Notes: generated by a model not told the origin, from the sequence alone. A stretch of DNA of 64,000 nt from Microbacterium sp. BH-3-3-3 (GCF_007679045.1 NZ_VEFS01000002.1:468352-532351), one strand, 5' to 3'; numbered from the stretch's first letter, positions 32,274 through 41,746 are shown. Translations and numbers: made by a program.

Positions 32274-34524
32274 GCCCGACGCTCCCGCGCCCGCCCGCCG
32301 CCGTTCACGCCGCCTCGACGATCGATCGACGGCGTCGCGCTGGTTGCGCATCGGCATCCCGAGCCTTCTCGTGCTCCTCTGGGTCGTGGGCGGCTCGATC
32401 GGTGGACCGTTCTTCGGCAAGGTCGACCAGGTCGCCACCAACGACCAGTCGTCGTTCCTGCCTCAGTCGGCGGATGCCACCCGGGTCAGCGAGCGCCTGA
32501 CCGATTTCGTGGGCAGTGACACGATTCCGGCCATCGTCGTTGCCTCGTCCGCCGACGGCAGTGCCCTGACCGATGAGCAGGTGACCGACCTGCAGACGCT
32601 CGCCACCGACATCGCGGGTCTCGACGGCGTCAGCGGGGAGGCGTCGCCACCCGTGGTCTCGGACGACGGGCAGGCCGCGCAGATCTTCGTGCCCATCGAC
32701 AGCTCGGGCGAGGTGCGCGACGTCGTCGAGCAGGTGCGCGAGAAGGTGTCCGCCGAGGTGCCCGCGGGCATCGACGCGTGGGTCACGGGTCCCGCCGGCT
32801 TCACCGCCGATCTCGCCAAGGGCTTCCTCGGGATCGACGGGCTGCTGCTCGGTGTCGCGTTGATCGCGGTCTTCGTCATCCTCGTGATCGTCTACCGCTC
32901 GCCGCTGCTGCCGGTGCTTGTGCTGCTGACCTCGGTGTTCGCGCTGTGCGTGGCGCTGTTGACCGTCTGGTGGCTCGCCTACGCGGGCATCGTGGTGCTC
33001 AACGGCCAGGTGCAGGGCATCCTGTTCATCCTCGTGATCGGTGCCGCGACCGACTACGCGCTGTTATACACGGCGCGCTTCCGCGAGGCGATCGGCGAGG
33101 GTCGCAAGAGGTGGGATGCCACGACCCGTGCCTGGCGCGGTGCGTTCGAGCCCATCCTGGCCTCGGGTGGCACGGTCATCGCGGGCCTGCTCTGCCTGCT
33201 CCTGTCGGATCTCGCGACGAACCGGGCCCTCGGTCCGATCGCCTCGATCGGCATCGCCTTCGCGGTGCTGTCGGCGCTGACCTTCCTTCCGGCCCTGCTC
33301 GCCCTGGTGGGTCGTGCGGCGTTCTGGCCCTTCCTGCCCAAGCCGGGCAGCACCGCCCTGCCCGACGACTTCACGCAGCCCGCCAAGGGCCTGTGGCCGC
33401 GGCAGGCGCGTTTCGTCGCGCGTCGGGCCCGCCCCGTCTGGATCGTGTGCACGCTCGTGCTCCTGGCCGCGTGCGTCGGGGTGACGCAGCTGCGCGCCGA
33501 CGGCGTGCCCGCGAGCGACCTGGTGCTGGGGGCGTCCGAGGCGCGCGACGGTCAGGCCGCGCTCGCCGAGCACTTCCCGGGCGGCTCGGGAAGCCCCGCG
33601 TACGTGCTGGTCCCCGAAGCGCAGGCGGCTCAGGCCGTCGAGGTGCTCGATGGAGCGACAGGCGTCGACGCCGTAGCCGTGCTCAGCGGCGACGCGCCCG
33701 GCGGCCAGTCGCCGGTGAGCGTCGTGGACGGCGCCCTGCAGACCACGGCGTTCGGGCCTCCCGGCACGCCCGCCCCCGCGCCCACCGTCTCGAACGGCGA
33801 CGTACTGCTCGCGGCGACGCTCTCGGACACCGCGGATTCGCCCGCCGCCGACGAGGCGGTGCGGCAGCTGCGCGTCGATCTCACCGACCGGCTGGGTGAG
33901 GGCACCGCCCTGGTCGGCGGCGTCACGGCCACCGACATCGACTCCATCGACACGTCCATCCGCGACCGTTCGCTGATCATCCCGATCGTCCTCGTGGTGA
34001 TCCTGCTCATCCTGATGGCGCTGCTGCGCTCGATTGTGGCTCCGCTGCTGCTGATGGGAACCGTGGTGGTGTCGTTCGGCGCCGCCCTCGGCGTCAGTGC
34101 GCTGGTCTTCGATGGCCTCTTCGGCTTCCCGGGCGCCGACCCCGCCGTCCCCCTGTACGGCTTCGTCTTCCTCGTCGCGCTCGGGGTGGATTACAACATC
34201 TTCCTGATGTCGCGCGTGCGGGAGGAGTCGCTCGCGCACGGCACCCGCGCGGGCATCCTGCGCGGCCTGGTCGCCACCGGCGGCGTCATCACCTCGGCGG
34301 GACTCGTGCTGGCCGCCACGTTCGCGGCGCTCGGCGTCATCCCGATCCTCTTCCTCGCGCAGATCGCCTTCATCGTCGCCTTCGGTGTGCTGCTCGACAC
34401 CTTCGTGGTGCGCTCGTTGCTCGTGCCCGCCCTCGCGTACGACCTCGGTCGACGCATCTGGTGGCCCTCGAAGCTCGGCCGGCAGGAGCGGGCGGATGCC
34501 GACGCGCCTAGGCTCGAGGCATGA
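32272..34524 (+). CDS. MMPL-family RND transporter
   Basis: A 750-residue inner-membrane protein with about 12 transmembrane helices in two repeats. Each repeat has one helix, a periplasmic-side loop of about 150 residues, then five helices. The proton-relay Asp motif GAATDYALLYTARFREA is in repeat 1 and GVDYNIFLMSRVREE in repeat 2, both conserved in MmpL/HpnN proteins. Members export lipids or antimicrobials. The palindromic operator at the start codon suggests substrate-induced expression, as for a drug efflux pump. The start has no ribosome-binding site and the -10 is close, so the mRNA is probably leaderless. Confidence 0.9.
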   Translation: MPDAPAPARRRSRRLDDRSTASRWLRIGIPSLLVLLWVVGGSIGGPFFGKVDQVATNDQSSFLPQSADATRVSERLTDFVGSDTIPAIVVASSADGSALTDEQVTDLQTLATDIAGLDGVSGEASPPVVSDDGQAAQIFVPIDSSGEVRDVVEQVREKVSAEVPAGIDAWVTGPAGFTADLAKGFLGIDGLLLGVALIAVFVILVIVYRSPLLPVLVLLTSVFALCVALLTVWWLAYAGIVVLNGQVQGILFILVIGAATDYALLYTARFREAIGEGRKRWDATTRAWRGAFEPILASGGTVIAGLLCLLLSDLATNRALGPIASIGIAFAVLSALTFLPALLALVGRAAFWPFLPKPGSTALPDDFTQPAKGLWPRQARFVARRARPVWIVCTLVLLAACVGVTQLRADGVPASDLVLGASEARDGQAALAEHFPGGSGSPAYVLVPEAQAAQAVEVLDGATGVDAVAVLSGDAPGGQSPVSVVDGALQTTAFGPPGTPAPAPTVSNGDVLLAATLSDTADSPAADEAVRQLRVDLTDRLGEGTALVGGVTATDIDSIDTSIRDRSLIIPIVLVVILLILMALLRSIVAPLLLMGTVVVSFGAALGVSALVFDGLFGFPGADPAVPLYGFVFLVALGVDYNIFLMSRVREESLAHGTRAGILRGLVATGGVITSAGLVLAATFAALGVIPILFLAQIAFIVAFGVLLDTFVVRSLLVPALAYDLGRRIWWPSKLGRQERADADAPRLEA
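34509..34514 (+). promoter_or_regulatory. -10 box for a leaderless nicotinamidase mRNA
   Basis: TAGGCT followed by six bases and the ATG at 34521, located within the 3' end of the mmpL gene. It would let the next gene be expressed independently of the transporter. Confidence 0.5.
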
Positions 34525-35099
34525 CCCGGGCCCTGTTCATCGTCGACGTCCAGAACGACTTCACCGAGCACGGCGCTTTGGGCGTCGAGGGAGGGGATGC
34601 GGTCGCCGAGCGCATCTCGCGCTTCCTCGAGCGTCACGCGGGGGAGTACGCCGTGATCGTCGCCTCGCGCGACTGGCATCATGGCGATGACGACAACGGC
34701 GGGCATTTCTCGTCGACCCCCGACTTTGTCGACTCGTGGCCCGTGCACTGCGTCGGTGGCACCCCTGGCGCCGACTACGACGAGTTCTTCGACACCTCGC
34801 GGGTCACGCACCACCTCAAGAAGGGGCAGGGCAAGCCCGCCTACTCGCTTTTCGAGGGAGTGTCCGACGAGGGTGAGACCGCCGCGCAGATCCTCGAGGC
34901 CCACGGCATCCGCGACATCGATCTGGTGGGGATCGCGACGGACTACTGCGTGCGGGCCTCGACCCTCGACGCGCTGGCGGCCGGTCGGGGGGTGCGGGTG
35001 TTCACCGACCTGATCGCGGGGGTGCACCCCGACTCCAGCGCCACCGCTCTCGCCGAGCTCGAGGCAGCCGGTGCGCGGCTGACCCACTCGGCGGAGTGA
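34521..35099 (+). CDS. pncA: Nicotinamidase (isochorismatase family)
   Basis: A 192-residue cysteine hydrolase converting nicotinamide to nicotinate for NAD salvage. The catalytic triad is visible: Asp in IVDVQNDF, Lys in HHLKKGQGKP and Cys in GIATDYCVRAS. Metal ligands are in SRDWHHGDD with H in the GGHF segment. Length fits PncA. It overlaps the mmpL end by 4 bp yet carries its own -10 box. Related pyrazinamidase activity is usual for this family but untested. Confidence 0.92.
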   Translation: MTRALFIVDVQNDFTEHGALGVEGGDAVAERISRFLERHAGEYAVIVASRDWHHGDDDNGGHFSSTPDFVDSWPVHCVGGTPGADYDEFFDTSRVTHHLKKGQGKPAYSLFEGVSDEGETAAQILEAHGIRDIDLVGIATDYCVRASTLDALAAGRGVRVFTDLIAGVHPDSSATALAELEAAGARLTHSAE

Positions 35100-35105
35100 G
35101 CTCGG

Positions 35106-36266
35106 CTACACGCACCCGGTCGGGTCGTCGTCGTCGGTGCGGGGGATCGAGAGGGTCACCGTGGTGCCCTCGCCGGGTGCGCTGACGAGGCGCAGTCGAC
35201 CGCCGTGGGCATTGGCCACGCGTTGTACGCTGGCGAGCCCGATACCCTGACCGCCGTCGCCCTTCGCGGCGTAGCGGCCGCGTTCGCCGTCGTTCGTGAT
35301 CACCGAGAGATCGTCGGGGTGGATGCCGCGGCCGGTGTCGCGCACGCGCACGGCGGCACCCTCGTCGGTCTCGAACACCGAGATCTCGATCTCGTCGTCG
35401 GAGTACTTGGCCGCATTCTCGAGCACGTTCGCGATGGCGCGGCGCAGACCCAGGACGTCTCCGCAGACCGGAACGGGGTCCATCTGCGCATAGACGACGC
35501 GCTCGGACGCGGCGCCCGGGAGAACGAGTGCGACGGCGCCCCGGGCGACGAGATCCATGGTGGCGCGGTGGCGACCGCGCGTCGACTCCGGGTTGACGTT
35601 GGCCATGAGCGCCTCGGCCATCGCGACCATGTGGTCGCTCGCCTCGCCGGCCCGCTGCAGCAGGCGATTGTCGTCGCCGATCTCCTCGCCGATCAGGTCG
35701 AGGTAGCCGCGCAGCGCCGTCACGGGGGAGAGCAGGTCGTGGGCGAAGGTGCGCTGCAGGGCGACCCGCTCGTCGGCGGCCTGCTTCTCGCCGGTCAGGT
35801 CGCGCACGATCTTGACGAACCCGAGCACCTGGCCCTGGTCGTTGCGGATCGCCGAGATCGTGACGCGGGCCCAGAACTCCGAGCCGTCGCTGCGCAGGCG
35901 CCAGCCGGTGTCTTCGACGTGACCGTCGCGCTGCGCGGCGGCCAGCAGTGAGTCGGGCACCCCGCGTCGGCGGTCTTCTTCACGGTAGAAGCGCGAGAAG
36001 TGCGATCCGAGGATCTCGTCTTCGCTGTAGCCCTTGATGCGCTCCGCGCCGAGGTTCCAGCCGCGGACGAACCCGCCGCTGTCGAGCTTGACGATCGCGA
36101 AGAGGTCGACCTGCTCGTCCCAGTCCTGAGGGATCGAGCGCCGGATGCTCGTCAACGGGTGCGCCGGGTCGACCCCGGGCGCGACGGGCGGAGTCGGGGG
36201 TTCTTCGGGCACGCTGCTCATCGGACGGCACGGGCGCGGGTCGGGATACTCGCTGAAGCCATGCAT
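35106..36266 (-). CDS. Cytoplasmic PAS-domain histidine kinase
   Basis: A 386-residue sensor kinase with no transmembrane segment. A PAS domain (about 50-155, FVRGWNLGAERIKGYSEDEILG and DGSEFWARVTISAI) is followed by the dimerisation helix with phosphoacceptor His in FAHDLLSPVTALRG. A HATPase domain follows with NVLENAAKYS, DTGRGI and GGQGIGLASV. No response regulator is adjacent. The start could instead be the ATG at 36221. The PAS fold of this type often binds heme, flavin or small ligands; no cofactor residue could be assigned. Confidence 0.88.
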   Translation of the reverse strand: MHGFSEYPDPRPCRPMSSVPEEPPTPPVAPGVDPAHPLTSIRRSIPQDWDEQVDLFAIVKLDSGGFVRGWNLGAERIKGYSEDEILGSHFSRFYREEDRRRGVPDSLLAAAQRDGHVEDTGWRLRSDGSEFWARVTISAIRNDQGQVLGFVKIVRDLTGEKQAADERVALQRTFAHDLLSPVTALRGYLDLIGEEIGDDNRLLQRAGEASDHMVAMAEALMANVNPESTRGRHRATMDLVARGAVALVLPGAASERVVYAQMDPVPVCGDVLGLRRAIANVLENAAKYSDDEIEISVFETDEGAAVRVRDTGRGIHPDDLSVITNDGERGRYAAKGDGGQGIGLASVQRVANAHGGRLRLVSAPGEGTTVTLSIPRTDDDDPTGCV

Positions 36267-36333
36267 CGATCATGGCCCCCCGGTGGGGCGGACCGACAGC
36301 GATTGACATTCGCCGAACCGGTCCGCTCCCGTG

Positions 36334-37932
36334 TCACGAGACGGTGACGAGGGTGCGCTGCCAGCCGCTCGAGCCGTCGGGGGCGATGGGCGCCTGGTCC
36401 TGGATCTGCACGTTGCCTTGCGCGTCGGTGGCCCGGACCGCGATGTAGTGCGTGCCGGCCTCGGCGGTCCAGTCGAACTTCCACTGCACCCATGACTGGG
36501 CGTTGATGGGCGTCGAGAGCTGCGTCTGCTGCCACTCGCCGTTGTCGATGCTGACCTCGACCTTTTCGACGCCGATCGGCTGGGCCCAGGCCATTCCGGC
36601 CACGACCACGGGTCCGGCGGCGATCGGCGTGCCGATCTTGGGGGTGTCCACGCGCGACGACATCTTGATCGGCGCCTGCGCGGCGTACCCGCGAGGGGTC
36701 CAGTACGCCTCGTCCTTGTCGAAGCGGGTCACGGTGAGCTTGGTGACCCACTTCGTCGCCGAGACGTAGCCGTACAGACCCGGAACGACCATGCGCACGG
36801 GGAACCCGTGCTCGAAGGGCAGCGGTTCGCCGTTCATGGCCACCGCGAAGATCGCGTCGAGGTTGTCGTCGGTGAGCGAGGAGAGGGGAGTGGATGCCGT
36901 GAAGCCGTCCACGCTCTCGGAGAGCACCATGTCGGCATCCGCCTGCACACCCGCCATCCGCAGCACGTCGCGGATCGGCAGCCCCGTCCAGATCGCGTTG
37001 CCGACGAGGTCTCCGCCGACCTCGTTCGACACGCAGGTGAGGGTCACGCCGTACTCGTCGAGGCCCATGTTGACGAGGTCGTCGAAGCTGAGCTCGATGG
37101 GGTTGTCGACCATTCCCTCGATCGACAGGCGCCACGTGGTGGGGTCGACGTTGGGAACGCTCAGCGCCGTGTCGACGCGGTAGAAGTCGGCGTTGGGGGT
37201 GATGATCGGGCTGAGGCCGTCGATCTCCCAGTTGGCGTCCGCGGGGACGGTGACGGTCGACCGCGCGGCCGGCAGACGCAGGGCGTCGCGAGCGGCGGCG
37301 ACCGACGAGGTCGCCGCGTTCAGCACACGTGCGCCCACTCCGACGACGACGGCGCCGACGGCGGTGAGGCCGGTGAAGAGCAGGAAGTGGCGGCGGTCGG
37401 TGCCCGTGGCCTCGACGTTCTGCGCGGTGGCGGCCGCCACCCAGCGACGCAGGCGGACCATGGCCAGCATCAGCACGAGGATGCCGGCGATGGTGCCGGC
37501 GACCGGGGGGAGCCAGCTGAGGGCGCCGGCGCCGGTGCGCGTGACGATGGCGGCGGTGGCGAGGATTCCGCCGATGCCGAGCAGCACGACCCCGACGAAG
37601 CGGAAGCGGTATTCGAGGACACCGGCGACGGCGGCCGCGACGGCGGCACCGAGTCCGACGCCGGCGAGCAGGGCGATCTTGTCGCTCTCGCCGAACAGGG
37701 TGATCGCGAGCTCCTTCAGGGGGCGCGGGACGATGTCGACGATGAACGAGCCGACCGCGAGGATCGGGCTCGCCGAGCGGGCGACCAGTGCCGCAAGGGC
37801 CTCGGCGACCGCCAGCAGTGCTGCCGCCGATACGATTCCGGCGAGTGCGGCCCAGATCCAGGCGTGGGGGCGGCGCACCGACGCCTTCCGGTCGGTCTTC
37901 GCCGTGGTGTCGGTGGTCATGGCATCCCTCAT
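36334..37932 (-). CDS. Membrane-anchored sulfite-oxidase-type molybdopterin protein
   Basis: A 532-residue protein. Five or six transmembrane helices (residues 25-215) are followed by an extracytoplasmic oxidoreductase. The SUOX molybdopterin fold contains the Mo-ligating Cys in VTLTCVSNEVGG near residue 299, and the C-terminal Mo-cofactor dimerisation (Ig-like) domain contains VEVSIDNGEWQQT. The family transfers oxygen atoms or reduces protein methionine sulfoxide. Without the partner heme membrane protein MsrQ, the built-in membrane segments may serve as anchor or redox partner. Substrate unknown. Confidence 0.88.
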   Translation of the reverse strand: MRDAMTTDTTAKTDRKASVRRPHAWIWAALAGIVSAAALLAVAEALAALVARSASPILAVGSFIVDIVPRPLKELAITLFGESDKIALLAGVGLGAAVAAAVAGVLEYRFRFVGVVLLGIGGILATAAIVTRTGAGALSWLPPVAGTIAGILVLMLAMVRLRRWVAAATAQNVEATGTDRRHFLLFTGLTAVGAVVVGVGARVLNAATSSVAAARDALRLPAARSTVTVPADANWEIDGLSPIITPNADFYRVDTALSVPNVDPTTWRLSIEGMVDNPIELSFDDLVNMGLDEYGVTLTCVSNEVGGDLVGNAIWTGLPIRDVLRMAGVQADADMVLSESVDGFTASTPLSSLTDDNLDAIFAVAMNGEPLPFEHGFPVRMVVPGLYGYVSATKWVTKLTVTRFDKDEAYWTPRGYAAQAPIKMSSRVDTPKIGTPIAAGPVVVAGMAWAQPIGVEKVEVSIDNGEWQQTQLSTPINAQSWVQWKFDWTAEAGTHYIAVRATDAQGNVQIQDQAPIAPDGSSGWQRTLVTVS

Positions 37933-37962
37933 CTCCGGCCGTCGCGCACGCGTGACGAGGCC

Positions 37963-38900
37963 TCACACCTCATTCGGAGCGGAAGGGGAAACGGATGCCG
38001 TGGGGGTGAGTGCGAAGAGGGCGACGCCCGACGCGATGAGGGCCAGGGCGAGGGCCAGTCCGGCCGTGACCGGCTCGCCGAGCAGGGGGGCCGCCACGAC
38101 CGCGGTGAGCACGGGGCTGAGCGCGCCGGCCGCCGCGGGGATGCTGCTGCCGAGGTTCTTCACCGCCACGACGTAGCAGGCGGTCGACAGCAGGCCGGTC
38201 CCGATGCCCTGCACGAGGGCGTAGCCGCCGAGGGCTCCCAGGTCGATGGAGCCCGAGAACAGGTGCGACGGGGGGCGCCGGTTGCGGCGAGCACCGCGGC
38301 ACCGAGGAGTGAAGTGAGCGAGACGACGACGATCACCCCGACGGGGTCGAGGCGCGTGCGAGCGAGGCCCACCGTGTACGCCGCCCACACGAACCCCGCG
38401 GCCAGCAGCACGGCGATGCCGCCGGGGCCGGCCGATCCGCCGGTGAAGACCGCGCTGGCGGCGACGCCCGCGACGATGGCGGCGAGGGCGAGGGCTCGAC
38501 GGCGGGGGATGCCGCGCCGGCTGCGCGCGAAGAGCAGGAGGGTGACGAAGAGGGGCACCGTCCCGGGCACCAGCAGGCCGGTCAGGGCGGCGGAGGTGAG
38601 GTGGGCGCCCCACGCGAACAGCAGGTAGTGGGGGAGTCCGGCGAGCAAGACCAGCGCGACGATGAGCGCCCGCTCCCGGCGGAGAGCGCGAAGCGTGCGG
38701 GGGATCCAGGGCGACAGCACGAGCGCGGGCACCGCGAACCGCACGATCGCGGCATCCCCCATCGTCAGTCCGGCTCCCTCGAGGGCCCGCGCCGACAGGG
38801 CGAACGACGACCAGAGCGCGACGACCGCGGCCACGGCCGCGAGGCCGATCACGGTGAAGCGAGCGAGCGCGGGGTGGCGCGGCAGGGCGAACGTGGTCAC
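37963..38900 (-). pseudogene. EamA/DMT-family exporter with a frameshift
   Basis: The first 210 or so residues (ATG at 38900) give seven hydrophobic helices of a drug/metabolite transporter. The frame then breaks at the homopolymer at 38270-38275 and continues in another frame with SIDLGALGGYALVQGIGTG and three further helices to 37963. Adding one base to the six-base run would restore a roughly 312-residue ten-helix protein. Either the gene is inactivated, phase-variable, or the sequence has an indel error. It is divergent from an Lrp-type regulator, the usual pairing for an amino-acid exporter. Confidence 0.8.
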
Positions 38901-38965
38901 CCGCTGAGCGTAGGGATTCGCCGGTGGCAGGCGATTGCGAAAGTTGCCCGGGAATCGTTGGTCTT

Positions 38966-38978
38966 GGCAGAATCTGCC
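38966..38978. promoter_or_regulatory. 13-bp palindrome between the DMT gene and the Lrp regulator
   Basis: GGCAGA, one base, TCTGCC is a perfect inverted repeat ending 2 bases before the regulator ATG, in the 80-bp divergent region. It is a natural candidate for an Lrp/AsnC operator giving autoregulation and control of the exporter. Confidence 0.5.
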
Positions 38979-38980
38979 GT

Positions 38981-39463
38981 ATGACGGCTCTCGATGGCAT
39001 CGACAAGCGGATCCTGCACGATTTGCAGCAGAACGGCCGTCTCACGAACCAGGAGCTGGCCGATCGTGTCGGCCTCTCGCCCTCGCCGTGCCTGCGGCGC
39101 GTGCGCCACCTCGAACAGCAGGGGGTCATCGAGGGCTATCGCGCCGTCGTCGCCTCGAAGGTCGTCGGGCTGAGCATCACCGCGTTCGTGCGACTACGCC
39201 TGGCGACGCACGAGGGGGCGACGGTGGATGCCGTGGAGCAGCGCCTGCGCGCGATCCCGCACATCGTCGAGGCGCACCTGCTGGCGGGTGACTGGGACTA
39301 CCTCGTGCGGATCGTCACGCCGAGCTTCGCGGAGTACGAGCGCCTGCTGCGGGAGCACCTGCGCGCGATCCCGTCGCTGGCCTCGATCGACACCACGTTC
39401 GCCTTCGCCGAGACGAAGCCGCTCTCGCCGCTCCCGCTCGGCGAGGAGACCGCGCGCCGCTGA
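38981..39463 (+). CDS. Lrp/AsnC-family transcriptional regulator
   Basis: A 160-residue regulator. The N-terminal winged helix starts DGIDKRILHDLQQNGRLTNQELADRVGLSPSPCLRRV. The C-terminal RAM ligand-binding domain contains HIVEAHLLAGDWDYLVRIV, with the conserved G-DYL signature for amino-acid binding. I start it at the ATG at 38981, right after the palindrome. The earlier in-frame ATG would run through the operator. It is divergent from an EamA transporter, implying control of amino-acid export. Confidence 0.92.
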   Translation: MTALDGIDKRILHDLQQNGRLTNQELADRVGLSPSPCLRRVRHLEQQGVIEGYRAVVASKVVGLSITAFVRLRLATHEGATVDAVEQRLRAIPHIVEAHLLAGDWDYLVRIVTPSFAEYERLLREHLRAIPSLASIDTTFAFAETKPLSPLPLGEETARR

Positions 39464-39488
39464 TCGGATCGACCGGTCGCCCGATCAG
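39460..39488. terminator. Hairpin between convergent genes
   Basis: CTGATCGG (39460-39467) pairs with CCGATCAG (39481-39488), with an inner GACCGGTC palindrome. It overlaps both stop codons of the Lrp gene and the following reverse gene, so it could terminate both transcripts. Confidence 0.5.
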
Positions 39489-40324
39489 GAGAGGAACGCC
39501 ACTGGCAGGTCGGCGATCGGGAGACCCGAGGCGGCGATCTCGCGCTCGATCGCCGCGTGGTGTTCGGCGGGGGCGGTGAGCTGCACCTTCTCGGCCCCGT
39601 CGATGGGGGTTCCCCCGCCGCCGAGGAAGAGCGCCGTGGCTCCATAGGTGTCGATGAGTCGGGCGAGCAGGTCGTGATAGCGCTGCGCCTCGCCGGGGCC
39701 GACGACGACGCCCAGCTGCGGGCCGCTCACCTCCACGGGAGTGCCGGGGCCGACGCCCGCGGCCGTCCGCAGCGCGTCGGCGCCGGCGACGAGGGGGAGA
39801 AGGCGGTCCGCCATCTCGCGGCCGTCGATCGTCGAGATCCCCAGGCGCGCACCGTCCCAGATCGCGGCCTGCACGGTCTCCCCGGGCGCGAGTCGGCCGA
39901 TCTCGGTCACGACCGGGGCGGGATCGAACCCGACGTCGGGACACCCGTCGTCGGCCTCGCCCGCGAAGGAGACGCGCGTGTCGGCGACGGTGACCACGTC
40001 GAAACCCCACGACACGGCATCCGAATACTCCGACGCGCACGCCAGGCGCCAGACTTCGTCGAGGTCGTCATCGGAGACGGTCACCGAGAGGGACGTGTGC
40101 GGCTGGACGAACAACGGCGCCTCGACCCAGCGTTCGCTCTGCACGTCCGTCACCCCGGGAATCGAGCCGACCTGCGCGCTCAACGCGTCGAAGGCGGGGT
40201 CGGAGCGGGGGAAGCGCGTCTCATCGGCCATGAGGCCGAACATCAGCACGCCCCCGCCGAGAACGGCGATCGCCGCCGCCGCAGCAGCGACGACGGCGAT
40301 GCGGGACCGCAGGTTCTTCGGCAT
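39485..40324 (-). CDS. Membrane-anchored hypothetical protein
   Basis: A 279-residue protein with an N-terminal membrane segment (about 8-32, basic residues before it) and an extracytoplasmic domain of unknown fold containing two cysteines (LACASEYSD and DDGCPDVG) that may form a disulfide. Repeating alpha/beta patterns such as TVSDDDLDEVWRLAC and VVVGPGEAQRYHDLLARLI suggest two similar ferredoxin-like halves. There is no recognised family. Start preceded by GAGGAGGTC. Confidence 0.65.
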   Translation of the reverse strand: MPKNLRSRIAVVAAAAAAIAVLGGGVLMFGLMADETRFPRSDPAFDALSAQVGSIPGVTDVQSERWVEAPLFVQPHTSLSVTVSDDDLDEVWRLACASEYSDAVSWGFDVVTVADTRVSFAGEADDGCPDVGFDPAPVVTEIGRLAPGETVQAAIWDGARLGISTIDGREMADRLLPLVAGADALRTAAGVGPGTPVEVSGPQLGVVVGPGEAQRYHDLLARLIDTYGATALFLGGGGTPIDGAEKVQLTAPAEHHAAIEREIAASGLPIADLPVAFLS

Positions 40325-40377
40325 CCGTCGACCTCCTCACCCGGAGGGTACGAGGGTCGCGTGAACGCCGGGAGAAC

Positions 40378-40575
40378 TCAGCGCGTGTTCGTGCGGACGC
40401 CGCGCTGTTTGCTCATCTTCGCGATCACCTTGCGGCGGATCTTCTGCACCTTCGGGTCCTTCCAGACCCGGTAGGCGACGGTCCCCGCGGCGGCGGCGCG
40501 CCCGATGGCCGTGCGGGCGATGACGGCGCCCGCGAGGGCGACCGCTCCGGTCCCGATCCAACGTCCGACTCCCAT
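40378..40575 (-). CDS. Small basic membrane-associated protein (65 aa)
   Basis: The ATG has GAGGAG eight bases upstream. A hydrophobic N-terminal half (WIGTGAVALAGAVIARTAI) is followed by a strongly basic tail (KDPKVQKIRRKVIAKMSKQ). It is probably a single-pass protein with the tail in the cytoplasm. Homologous short ORFs of unknown function occur in Microbacteriaceae. No partner can be inferred. Confidence 0.65.
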   Translation of the reverse strand: MGVGRWIGTGAVALAGAVIARTAIGRAAAAGTVAYRVWKDPKVQKIRRKVIAKMSKQRGVRTNTR

Positions 40576-40670
40576 GGTGACTCCTCTGCTCGCGTCGTGA
40601 GGTGTCCACCCCACACGATCGAGCAGCGGATGCCGTGCCGCTTGCGTCACCGCGGGCGATATGCCTGCGC

Positions 40671-41711
40671 TCAGCGGACGGCGGCGCCCACGGGGGCGGC
40701 GAACGGCTCCAGGGCGGCGATCACGTCGTCGGAGAGCGTGGCCTTGCTCGCGTGCACCGCGTCGTCGACCTGGCTCGGACGCGAGGCGCCGATGATCGCG
40801 GTGGTGACCACGGGGTCGCGCAGCACCCACGCCACCGCCAGTTGCGGGATCGACAGTCCCGCCTCGCGGGCGACGCCCTCGATGCCGCGGATGCGCTCGA
40901 GGTAGTCGTCGGTGAGGGCGCTGCCGTCGAGGAAGCGGCTGTCGGCGGCGCGCGAGTCGGCCGGAACGGTGCCGTCGAGGTACTTGGCCGTCAGCAGACC
41001 CTGAGCGAGCGGCGAGAACACCGCGCTGCCGACGCCGAGGTCGCGCAGCGTCGGGAACAGGTCGGCCTCGGGCGTGCGGTCGAACAGCGAGTACCGCGGC
41101 TGGTGCACGAACAGGCGCACGCCCTCGGCGGCGAGCAGCTCGTGCGCGCGGCGGGTGAGGTCGGCGGGGTAGTTCGAGATGCCGACGTAGAGCGCCTTGC
41201 CGCTGCGCACGATGTCGACGAGGGCGGTGACCGTCTCTTCGATGGGCGTCTCGGGGTCGACGCGGTGCGAGTAGAACACGTCGACGTAGTCGGTGCGCAT
41301 GCGGGTGAGGCTCTGCTCGAGGGAGCGCATCAGGTACTTGCGGGATCCGCCGTCGCCGTAGGGGCCGGGCCACATGTCGTAGCCGGCCTTCGTCGAGAGG
41401 AACAGCTCGTCGCGGTAGGGGCGCAGGTGGCTGTCGAGAACGGTGCCGAACGTCGACTCGGCGGCGCCGTAGGGCGGGCCGTAGTTGTTGGCGAGGTCGA
41501 CGTGCACGACCCCGCGGTCGAACGCGTGCAGGAGGATCTCGCGCTGCGAGTCGAGCGTGCGGCCGCTGCCGAAGTTCTGCCACAGACCGAGAGAGATGCG
41601 GGGTAGACGGATGCCGCTGACACCCGCCCGCGCGAACGGGACGTCGTCGTACCGTGCGGTAGACGCGGTGAAGGCGGAGGTCAGGCGGGGGTCATCGGCA
41701 GCGATGGGCAT
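40671..41711 (-). CDS. Aldo/keto reductase, YghZ/Kv-beta-like subgroup
   Basis: A 346-residue NADPH-dependent TIM-barrel oxidoreductase. The catalytic tetrad is recognisable: Asp in HVDLANNYGPPYGAAE with its Tyr, Lys in FLSTKAGYDM and His in VFYSHRVDP. The C-terminal cofactor motif is TTAIIGASRPSQVDDAV. The YGPPYGAAE and HRVDPETPIEET strings are typical of L-glyceraldehyde-3-phosphate reductase-like members that detoxify sugar aldehydes or methylglyoxal. It is followed by the methionine synthase genes on the same strand with a 35-bp gap. Confidence 0.88.
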   Translation of the reverse strand: MPIAADDPRLTSAFTASTARYDDVPFARAGVSGIRLPRISLGLWQNFGSGRTLDSQREILLHAFDRGVVHVDLANNYGPPYGAAESTFGTVLDSHLRPYRDELFLSTKAGYDMWPGPYGDGGSRKYLMRSLEQSLTRMRTDYVDVFYSHRVDPETPIEETVTALVDIVRSGKALYVGISNYPADLTRRAHELLAAEGVRLFVHQPRYSLFDRTPEADLFPTLRDLGVGSAVFSPLAQGLLTAKYLDGTVPADSRAADSRFLDGSALTDDYLERIRGIEGVAREAGLSIPQLAVAWVLRDPVVTTAIIGASRPSQVDDAVHASKATLSDDVIAALEPFAAPVGAAVR

Positions 41712-41746
41712 GGACCGACTCTGCCACGGATGACCCGGTGCGCGCG

